Made by a program: the position numbers and the translations under genes. From Solirubrobacter ginsenosidimutans (GTDB lineage Bacteria; Actinomycetota; Thermoleophilia; Solirubrobacterales; Solirubrobacteraceae), in NCBI RefSeq assembly GCF_027587205.1, contig NZ_JAPDOD010000105.1, forward strand, positions 1 to 7,542: a DNA stretch of 7,542 nucleotides, in the 5' to 3' direction. Of this stretch, positions 1 through 5,722 are shown piece after piece (the stretch's first letter is position 1; each line of letters begins with the position of its first letter). The notes under the pieces are model-generated. The model was not told where the DNA came from. It saw only the letters and a list, made by a program, of their open reading frames with translations, and ran no database searches.

Positions 1-266
1 AGCGGCGTCAGCGAATGCGTCGGGCGCTCGCTGCGCGAGATCGTCGGCCCGCGCAGAAAGTTCTTCGGCGTCGACTCGCAGCTCGCGGGCGACAGCCACG
101 GCACCACCACACCGCTCGCGTGCGAACGCACCTGAACCGGCACCGACAACGGCAACGGCGTTCCCGCACGGTAATCGTCCGCGTAGTCAGAGCGCAACCG
201 CCCGCCGCGCAGGCGCGTGAGTGTTCCGGCGACAAGGTCGCCGAGGATCACCGCCAGCTCGCTCAC
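1..266 (-). pseudogene. hipA: HipA-type kinase/toxin, internally deleted remnant (runs off the left edge)
   Basis: HipA-family proteins are Ser/Thr kinases of about 400-440 residues that act as the toxin of HipBA modules. Reading from GTG at 266 gives a typical HipA N-terminus: SELAVILGDLVAGTLTRLRG, then PLPLSVPVQVRSHASGVVVPWL at about residues 37-58. This matches the family pattern that normally continues into WGLLPDN. Instead, near position 90-100, the sequence jumps to a different frame reading VARELRVDAEELSARADDLA and QRAPDAFADAA. That resembles the helical C-terminal end of HipA-like proteins. The whole kinase core, roughly 250-320 residues, is missing and the two ends are out of frame. 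The GTG overlaps the hipB stop by 4 nt (GTGA), the usual coupled arrangement. An active toxin is not possible from this copy. The C-terminal assignment rests on remembered family patterns. Confidence 0.72.
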
Positions 267-544
267 GGACGCTCGTAGTCGTCCAGCAGCACGTCGAGGT
301 CAACGGTGACGCCGCCCGCCAGGCCGTCCTCGCGATCACCCAGCTGGAGCTCGAGGCCGAGCGCATCCACGACGGCGAGAACCAGGCGCAGCTCAGCCCC
401 CGGCTTACCCGACTCGAACGCGTTGACTCACGCGCGCGAAACGTGCGCGCGCGCAGCAAGCTGCGCCTGGCTGAGCCTGAGCTCCTGACGGCGCCTGCGA
501 ACCGCAGCGGCGAGATCATGCAGCGAGCCAATACGCGTCGTCAT
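263..544 (-). pseudogene. hipB: HipB-type XRE antitoxin/repressor with in-frame TGA at an expected Trp
   Basis: A 93-codon frame starting at ATG 542-544 (MTTRIGSLHDLAAAVRRRRQ). It contains a helix-turn-helix: LRLSQAQLAARAHVSRA at residues 22-38, then VNAFESGKPGAELRLVLAVV from residue 40. Codon 39 (428-430) is TGA exactly where HipB/XRE relatives usually have Trp (VSRxW..FExGK), so a TGG to TGA change is the simplest explanation. The frame then stays open to TGA at 263-265, ending DLDVLLDDYERP. HipB antitoxins bind HipA and repress their own operon as dimers. The peptide made here would be 38 residues, ending inside the HTH. No clear ribosome-binding site precedes the ATG. Reading on from TGA gives a full-length family member, so the call is firm; whether the locus is dead or read through is not visible. 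Confidence 0.82.
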
Positions 545-567
545 CACGGTGTGACCGTGATGACGAC
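537..567. repeat. Perfect inverted repeat (14-bp arms, 3-nt centre) over the hipB start codon
   Basis: The left arm GTCGTCATCACGGT (537-550) and right arm ACCGTGATGACGAC (554-567) are exact reverse complements around a 3-nt centre. The hipB start codon (542-544) and codons 2-3 lie in one arm. On the hipB transcript it would fold into a hairpin that pairs the start codon. As DNA it could be an operator, or a protein-binding site of a different class from the three sites upstream. Eleven bases separate it from the first of those sites. Confidence 0.85.
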
Positions 568-577
568 ATCGGGGCAA

Positions 578-651
578 TGTCAACGTACGCGGACACTCCC
601 GCCTTGTCGACGTACTTCGACATGATCCCTGTGTCGACGAACGTCGACACA
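578..651 (-). promoter_or_regulatory. Array of three operator-like palindromes at 27-bp spacing upstream of hipB
   Basis: Three related 18-mers lie at 578-595 (TGTCAACGTACGCGGACA), 605-622 (TGTCGACGTACTTCGACA) and 632-649 (TGTCGACGAACGTCGACA). The starts are exactly 27 bp apart and the spacers are 9 nt. Each is a palindrome with a 2-nt centre: the distal one is perfect and extends to 10-bp arms (630-651), the middle matches at 7 of 8 arm positions and the proximal at 6 of 8. HipB proteins of characterised systems bind several palindromic operators upstream of their own operon, so these are probable HipB sites. A minus-strand TTGACA (583-578) inside the proximal site could serve as a -35 element, but I see no good -10. 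The repressor identity is inference; the repeat geometry is seen directly. Confidence 0.78.
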
Positions 652-714
652 CCGATCTCACGCGCGAGGGCGCGCCCGACTCAGCGCTCCCGCACAGCCG
701 CAGCGCGTTGCAAT

Positions 715-2205
715 CTAACGGCCTCCGCTACGGCGCCCGGCTCCCAACGGGATCGTGGCCGTAAGGCGGGTGCCGGCGCCCAGCGGGCTGTCGAGCTTGA
801 GGCGGCCGTCGAGGACGGCGAGACGGTCGGCGAGCCCGACCAGCCCATTCCCTGCCGGGTTGGCGCCTCCCACTCCGTCATCGCGCACTTCGACGTGGAG
901 CGTGTCCTCCTCCTTCCGCGCGACGACTTCGCCATTTCCCGCCGAGGCGTGCTTGGCCATGTTGGTCAGCGCCTCGGCCACCACGAAGTAGGCGGTCGCC
1001 TCGATCGCTGCCGGGAGCCGGTCGACCGACACGTCGATCGCGACGGGAACCGGCGTCCGTGAGGCGAGCGCCTCGATGCCCGCGCGCAGACCGCCGTGGG
1101 TGAGCACCGCGGGCATGATCCCCTGGGCGAGCTCACGGAGCTCGCCCAACGCCCCTTCTGCCTGGCCGAGGGCTTCGTCGAGTAGTCCGCGCACGTCATC
1201 ACGGGCCGTGTCCAGCGCCTGTCGCGCCAGCTTGAGCGTAAGCAGCGTGTTGACGAGGCGCTGCTGTGCGCCGTCGTGCAGATCGCGGACGACTCGCCGG
1301 CGCTCTTCGTCGGCCGCCGCGGCGATGCGCGCGCGGGAGGCGGCGAGCGCATCGCGCGCCTGCAGGTTGGAGATCGCGGTCGCGAGCAGCTCGGCGAACT
1401 CGGCCAGCCGCGACCCGAGGTCGGCCGCAAGGTCGCGCGGCTCCAGCGACCCCGTGGAGACCGCGCCCCACGGATGTCCGTCCACCGCGATCGGCACAGT
1501 GACCACCGGCTCCCGCATCGCCGAACCCGCCGTCGCGACCGAGGTGGCGCTGCCATCGGGCTCGTAGCGACTGATCCGCGTGGCGTCGCCGCCGAACAGC
1601 CGCGTGACTTCCTCGGCGACCACGGCCAGCACTTCCGCCTCCGGGCGCTCCCGCGCGATCAGCGTGGCGACCCGCCGCAGCGCCGCCTGCTCGTCCGCCA
1701 TCGCCGTCAGCCGCTGGCTCGCGTGGGCGTTGGCGATCGCGGACGCGACCAACTCCGTGAAGTCGACGAGCCGGCGCTCGGTGCCGGCCGGGAGCGGACG
1801 ATCGCGGGAGGCGATCGCGATCACGCCCCACAGCGCCCCCTCGACGACGATCGGACTCGCCAGCCCGGAACGGACGCGCTCGGCCCGGACGGTGTCCGGC
1901 ATGCCCGGGGCCGCCGCGTCGTCGGTGTCGAACCGTGCGGCCCGCCCGGTCCGGCGGACCTCGGCGACGACGAAGCGCGGATCCAGCTCCGAGCGCAGGG
2001 TCGGCGGCGGCTCCAGGGTCGCGTGGGTTCCCATCGCGGTCACCGTGCCATCGACTTCGAAGCGCAGAACGGCGGACGTGTCGGCCCCGAGCAGCCCTTC
2101 GACCTCATCGCAGACGGCACGGAACAGCGTCTCCGACGGCACGGCCTGCGCGACCAGCGTCGCCACACGCCGCAGAGCCGCCTGCTCGTCCGCAAGACGG
2201 GCCAT
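715..2205 (-). CDS. GAF-GAF sensor histidine kinase, HisKA_3/NarL-type
   Basis: A 496-residue soluble sensor kinase with no membrane segment. Two GAF modules each open with nearly the same sequence, ADEQAALRRVATL at residues 5-17 and 170-182, indicating an internal duplication. GAF1 spans about 22-158 and GAF2 about 185-280. The dimerisation/phosphoacceptor segment has EERRRVVRDLHDGAQQRLV with His310. The ATPase domain has the N box EALTNMAKHA (Asn415), the G1 motif RDDGVGG (441-447), the second glycine region GNGLVGLADR and the end GAGTRLTATIPL. It should autophosphorylate and pass phosphate to a LuxR/NarL-type response regulator, but none is in the window. GAF2 is about 40 residues shorter than GAF1. 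The open frame extends upstream to 2550, but that part crosses a tRNA remnant, so I chose ATG at 2203-2205, just before the repeated motif. The upstream ribosome site is weak, so the start is tentative. Downstream lies hipB in the same direction. Confidence 0.9.
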   Translation of the reverse strand: MARLADEQAALRRVATLVAQAVPSETLFRAVCDEVEGLLGADTSAVLRFEVDGTVTAMGTHATLEPPPTLRSELDPRFVVAEVRRTGRAARFDTDDAAAPGMPDTVRAERVRSGLASPIVVEGALWGVIAIASRDRPLPAGTERRLVDFTELVASAIANAHASQRLTAMADEQAALRRVATLIARERPEAEVLAVVAEEVTRLFGGDATRISRYEPDGSATSVATAGSAMREPVVTVPIAVDGHPWGAVSTGSLEPRDLAADLGSRLAEFAELLATAISNLQARDALAASRARIAAAADEERRRVVRDLHDGAQQRLVNTLLTLKLARQALDTARDDVRGLLDEALGQAEGALGELRELAQGIMPAVLTHGGLRAGIEALASRTPVPVAIDVSVDRLPAAIEATAYFVVAEALTNMAKHASAGNGEVVARKEEDTLHVEVRDDGVGGANPAGNGLVGLADRLAVLDGRLKLDSPLGAGTRLTATIPLGAGRRSGGR

Positions 2206-2321
2206 TCCGTCGCTCGCTTCCGTCTGCGCCACGGCTGTCTCGGCCTGTGACCGTAACCCATGATTCGCGGTTTGACCAGAACGGTCGCACACAGCGCCTA
2301 CGATCCCAACGCCTACGCTCG

Positions 2322-2351
2322 ACCGCAGCGCGGGCGCGCCCGCGCTGCGGT
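2322..2351. repeat. Perfect 30-nt GC-rich palindrome in the kinase upstream region
   Basis: The half-arm ACCGCAGCGCGGGCG (2322-2336) is followed directly by its exact reverse complement (2337-2351). It lies about 117 nt upstream of the kinase start chosen here and about 108 nt beyond the 3' end of the tRNA-Pro remnant, in the only sizeable gap of this area (2206-2458). No T run follows on either strand, so it is not a classical intrinsic terminator. It could still be a GC-hairpin terminator for the former tRNA gene, or an operator. Confidence 0.75.
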
Positions 2352-2458
2352 GTTCCTGATCATCGAGGGACAACGGCCTTGTTCCGCGGAGACCACTTTT
2401 GTTCCCCGTGACGTCTTGCATTGCTTCGGAAAACAACGCCATTTGCAGGGAGTTTGAG

Positions 2459-2503
2459 TCGGGGAGGCACGATTTGAACCTGCGGCCGCCCGGCCCCGAG
2501 CGC
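2459..2503 (-). pseudogene. tRNA-Pro remnant: 3' half with shortened anticodon loop
   Basis: Read on the minus strand, the end GGCCGCAGGTTCAAAT followed by CGTGCCTCCCCGA has the invariant T-loop TTCAAAT, a T stem, and an acceptor 3' strand CTCCCCG with discriminator A. This fits an actinobacterial tRNA-Pro (acceptor CGGGGAG). The T stem GCAGG/CGTGC has a G-G mismatch at its second pair from the loop, where CCTGC would be perfect. Upstream, GCTCGG-GG-CCGGGC looks like the anticodon stem with the seven-base loop cut to two bases, so the anticodon is gone. The D arm and 5' acceptor strand are replaced by pyruvate kinase coding sequence. It cannot make a working tRNA. The amino-acid identity comes from overall similarity, since no anticodon remains. 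Confidence 0.68.
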
Positions 2504-3457
2504 GGGCAGGGGCGACTCGGTCTCCGGGAGGTTGATGCCCTTTTCGGCACCGAGCCGTTGGCCGCCTGGCTTGGTCCGGGTGATCCTCAGGGTTGCCTCA
2601 CCGGCGGCGGTCGACTCGACTACGGCATCGATCGCTCCGTCGTCGAACACGACCGGCTGCCCGGGCCGAAGGGCGGCGACGGCCTCGGGCAGGGTGCACC
2701 CGATCCGGGCCGCCGCCCCGGACGCGGGCAGGTCGACCGGCGTGAGGTCGCGGGTCAGCACGAGTCGATCGCCGGCTGCCAGCGACAGCCGTCGGGGCAA
2801 CGGCGGGATGCCGCCGGCCGAGGTTGTCCGGCCGCCGCATTCCAGCACGGTCCCGTCGGCGACATAGGCGTTGCGCTCCGCTTCCGCCAGCACGCCTTCG
2901 GTGGCGACCTGCGCGACGGTGAACACGCGATGCCGTCCACGGGTATCCCGCATTTGCACACGGTCGCCGGCTCGCCGGTCCGACAGCTAGGCCGGGTCCA
3001 CGCTGACGGTAAGGGCCGGACGGCCGGCGGGGATGACCGGAGCCGCCGGGGGGGTCGGGCGGTCGGACGAGACCAGCCACAGCTTCGCCGAGGCGATCAG
3101 CCGGCCGGTGTCGTCCCGCGAGACCCGGGCACGGCCGACCGCCGGCCCGACGGAGGTCGGCCCGGTCCGGACCTTGGGGCCACGGAGCGCGGCCAGGACG
3201 TTTCGCGCCGCCTGCAACTTGGCCAGCACGTTGGCCTCGGCGGTGGCCAGCGACGTTGCCCCGAGGTCCAACAGATCGTTCTGCAGGTCGCGTAGGTCCT
3301 GCTGGCGAAGCGTCGTGTAGCGCACCAGGTTGGTCGCGCCCGTCCGGTGCTCCGGTGATACCGCGGCGATCTCAGCCCGGTGTGCCAGCACCGCGGCCTG
3401 CAGATCGGCCTCGATCTCGTCGAGCCGGGTGATCAGAACATCCAATGATTCCGGCAT
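2498..3457 (-). pseudogene. pyk: Atypical long pyruvate kinase, degraded
   Basis: Pyruvate kinase makes pyruvate and ATP from phosphoenolpyruvate and ADP. The N-terminal extension (residues 1-91; HRTGATNLVRYTTLRQQDLR, SLATAEANVLAKLQAA) is typical of a roughly 600-residue atypical subfamily. At about residue 92 it joins directly to GPKVRTGP, which in intact relatives follows MDLA roughly 100-120 residues later, so an in-frame internal deletion removed the first barrel strands. Codon 157 (2987-2989) is TAG in VDPA*LSDRRAGDRV, where relatives carry Trp. After it the same frame continues with GTVLECGGRT and the beta-domain exit GAEKGINLPET. Homology stops at SPLPAL, where the sequence turns into tRNA-Pro; the catalytic C-terminal half is absent. 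The likely start is ATG 3455-3457, with GAAGGGA ending 7 nt before it. It sits 80 nt downstream of corA. Confidence 0.8.
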
Positions 3458-3537
3458 CAACCAGTCCCTTCACCCGTCCCGCGGGGAGTCACTGTTTCAG
3501 ACTGCGGGCGGCCTGGTGTGACGTTCCTGGTAGGTGT

Positions 3538-4527
3538 TCAGATCCAGTGGCGGCGCTTGAAGAGCAGGTAGAGCGCCAGGGACACCGCGCCCATGAGCGC
3601 GAGCGCGAACGCATAGCCGTGCTGCCAGCGCAGCTCGGGCATGTGGTCGAAGTTCATGCCATAGACCGTCCCGACCATCGAGGGCGCGAACAAGATCGCC
3701 GCCCACGCAGAGATCTTCTTGACCTGATCGTTCTGCTGGTTGGACACCTCACCCAGCGTCTTGGTCTCCAACGTCAGGGTGACGCTGAGGATGTTCTGAA
3801 GCAGCTCGCGGAACCCGTCGGCCTGCTCCTGGACGCGCAACGCGTGATCGTGCACATCGCGAAGGTATCGGCCCTCCTCCTCCTCCACGCCCGACGCGCC
3901 GATCAAGCGCTCAAGCATCGCGACGAGCGGCTTGATCGCGCGCTGGAAGGCAATGACCTCACGAGTGAGCTCATAGATCCGCCGCGAGACGTGGACGCGA
4001 ACACCAACGCTGAACACCTCGTCCTCGATCTCGTCGATGTCGTTCTCCACGCCAGCCAGCACAGGCCCGTAGTCATCGACGACGCGGTCCATGATCGCGT
4101 GCAGGATCGCCACCGGACCGCGACGCAGCAAGTCAGGGCGCGCCTCCAAGCCGCGTCGCACGGCGGCCAGATCCGGCGCATGGCCATGGCGGACCGTGAT
4201 CACGAACCGTGGACCGGCGAACACGTGCACCTCACCGAACTCGACGGACTCCGTCTCGTCGATGTAGCGAGCCGGGTGCAGAACGCAGAACAACGTCTCA
4301 CCGTAGTACTCCAGCTTGGCGCGCTGGTGCGCGCACACGGCGTCCTCGACCGCAAGCTCGTGCAGCGCGAACTCGCGCGTGACGTCAGCGAACTCCTCCT
4401 CCGTCGGGCGATACAGCCCGATCCACGCGATCCCGTCGCCATCGCGACACGCCGCCGCCATCTCCGCGAAAGCCCGAGGTTCAGCGAGCCGCTTGCCCTC
4501 GCGATAGATGGCATGAGCGACGGTCAC
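3538..4527 (-). CDS. corA: CorA-family magnesium/cobalt channel
   Basis: A 329-residue inner-membrane divalent cation channel (Mg2+, possibly Co2+ or Ni2+), working as a pentamer. The cytoplasmic N-domain runs to about residue 265 and includes LHELAVEDAVCAHQRAKLEY and a long acidic helix (VENDIDEIEDEVF, 160-172). The first membrane helix is about 271-291 and ends in the signature YGMNF (GMN at 290-292), followed by the short periplasmic loop DHMPELRW. The second helix is about 303-322 and ends in the basic tail FKRRHWI. Length and all motifs are normal and the frame is clean, so the gene is probably functional. The start is GTG (4525-4527), overlapping the acetyltransferase stop by 4 nt (GTGA), which indicates translational coupling; no separate ribosome site is obvious. 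The frameshift upstream in the acetyltransferase should disturb that coupling. Confidence 0.95.
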   Translation of the reverse strand: MTVAHAIYREGKRLAEPRAFAEMAAACRDGDGIAWIGLYRPTEEEFADVTREFALHELAVEDAVCAHQRAKLEYYGETLFCVLHPARYIDETESVEFGEVHVFAGPRFVITVRHGHAPDLAAVRRGLEARPDLLRRGPVAILHAIMDRVVDDYGPVLAGVENDIDEIEDEVFSVGVRVHVSRRIYELTREVIAFQRAIKPLVAMLERLIGASGVEEEEGRYLRDVHDHALRVQEQADGFRELLQNILSVTLTLETKTLGEVSNQQNDQVKKISAWAAILFAPSMVGTVYGMNFDHMPELRWQHGYAFALALMGAVSLALYLLFKRRHWI

Positions 4528-4984
4528 AGCGGGGCGGCTCCTCTCATGTCTGACAGCCGGCCGGAGAGATCGACCGTGCCGGCGCCGACGTGCTCGGTGG
4601 TGTCGTCAACGACCCACTCGAGAAGCCGCCGGCCGGCGTGGTCGGCGATAAGCATCCGGGCGGTGAACCGCTCTACACCGGCGCGACGCGCCCGAGTGGC
4701 GAGCCGCTCGGTCAAGGCGTTGCCGATCCCTCGGTGCTGCCAGGGTCGACGACCACGACGGCGAACTCCGCCTGCTTGAGATCCACCGGGCCGCGAACGA
4801 AGCGGGCGACTCCCACCTGATAGTCCAGAGCCGCGTACTCGCGTTCGGACCGGTTGTCGTTGTAGCGCCGTTCCTTGGAGGCGAGCGGGGGCGTGGGGCG
4901 GCGCAGAGCGGGTCGAGCCGACGATTCCGGCATCAACACGCTCAGTTCTGCGTCAGCAGAAGACGAATCGTGGTGCTCGGTCAT
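4524..4984 (-). pseudogene. GNAT-family N-acetyltransferase with a single-base frameshift
   Basis: GNAT enzymes move an acetyl group from acetyl-CoA to an amine or protein lysine. From ATG 4982-4984 (GAGGAG ending 8-9 nt upstream) the first frame reaches VGVARFVRGPVDLKQAEFAV and VVVDP, the central strands of the fold. At about 4743 the frame breaks: it goes on as GSTEGSATP to TGA at 4712-4714. The +1-related frame carries WQHRGIGNALTERLATRARR, the acetyl-CoA binding (Q/R-x-x-G-x-G/A) motif, then GVERFTARMLIADHAGRRLL and DDTTEHVGAGTVDLSGRL to TGA at 4524-4526. Restoring one C in a short C run joins the halves as VVDPWQHRGIG. The N-terminal 60 residues fit the family poorly and may also be shortened. 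The second half could restart at TTG 4713-4715, which overlaps the new stop. A sequencing error is a real alternative for this one change. Confidence 0.75.
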
Positions 4985-5110
4985 GCGCGGCGCTCCTCGC
5001 GTCCTCGGGTGCAACCCACACTCTGGGAGGTGGGCGGCGAGCCGCCATCCGTACTCCGCCGTCAATCTGATCCGTGATTCACCGAAGTCCTCGACGGGCG
5101 ATCCTGACCG

Positions 5111-5690
5111 CGTCACGGCGCGTACCTGGCGTGCGATCTCGCGCCTCGACGACGAGAGTTCGGACCACGGCTGCCTCGGCGCCGATGTCGGCGTCGCCGC
5201 CGGCAGCGGCGTTACGCTCCGGGTCCAGCGCGATGCCGAGGAACCCGAGGCCTGCAGCGGCGCCGGCTCGCACCCGAGCGCTGTGCTCGCCCACACCGCC
5301 GGTGAAGACCAGCGTGTCCAGGCCGCCAAGCCGCCGTCATCGCGGCAATCCGTGCGCGCAGGCGGTGCGTATAGACATCCAGCGCCAGGCTCGCATCGGG
5401 GTCTCCGCGCTCGACTCCCGTCAGCACCTCGCGCATGTCCGCGTGCCCGCCAGCGCCAGCAGGCCCGACTGGTGCTCGAGTGCCTCTGCGAGCTCGCGCT
5501 CGGCCATCCCCGCCTCCTCCAGGAGCCACAGCAACAGGCCGGGATCGGCGCTGCCGGAGCGGGTCGCCATGACAAGCCCGTCCAGCGGCGTGAAGCCCAT
5601 CGTGGTATCGAGGCAGCGGCCGTCGCGCACCGCGGCCAGCGAGGCGCCCTTGGCGACGACAAGGATCCGCCGCTTGACGGCTGCCTCCAT
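5111..5690 (-). pseudogene. ackA: Acetate kinase, internally deleted and frameshifted
   Basis: Acetate kinase interconverts acetyl phosphate and ADP with acetate and ATP. ATG 5688-5690 has a strong AAGGAG (5697-5702, 6-nt spacing), and MEAAVKRRILVV looks like a true AckA start, where NAGSSSLK should follow. Instead it joins at about residue 13 to KGASLAAVRDGRCLDTTMGF and TPLDGLVMATRSGSADPGLL, normally near residue 200, so about 190 residues are gone while the frame is kept. A one-base loss near 5441 breaks GLLALAG/ADMREVLTGVERGDPDASLA. A second near 5330 breaks [30 protein letters not shown] roughly 10-base loss near 5140 breaks [16 protein letters not shown]. The normal stop after RQVRAV is missing, and that frame stays open into the acetyltransferase. 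The gene follows glucokinase by 32 nt, so it was probably co-transcribed with it. Confidence 0.85.
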
Positions 5691-5722
5691 TGTTCTCTCC
5701 TTCCCAGACATTGACGATGTCG

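Noticed and set aside
428..430. TGA at a Trp position in hipB as evidence of a recoded genetic code
   Set aside because: glk and corA end at TGA and use TGG for Trp, and the other Trp loss (pyk codon 157) is TAG. Ordinary nonsense mutations explain both.
550..660. CRISPR array
   Set aside because: Three 18-bp units with 9-nt spacers are far too short for CRISPR repeats and spacers; palindromic operators fit better.
1276..2250. Long plus-strand frame opposite the histidine kinase
   Set aside because: Arg/Gly/Pro-rich shadow frame of a high-GC gene with no recognisable domain; the minus strand has clear kinase motifs.
2322..2351. Intrinsic terminator
   Set aside because: Strong hairpin but no T tract on either strand, so it was left as a palindrome of unknown role.
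2206..2550. N-terminal 115-residue extension of the histidine kinase frame
   Set aside because: It reads GGRRFKSCLPDSNS across the T arm of a tRNA remnant and antisense-like intergenic sequence. It is an open frame by chance, so the start was placed at 2205.
3445..4779. 444-codon plus-strand frame opposite corA
   Set aside because: Shadow of corA; no start signal or domain, while the minus strand encodes a complete CorA with a GMN motif.
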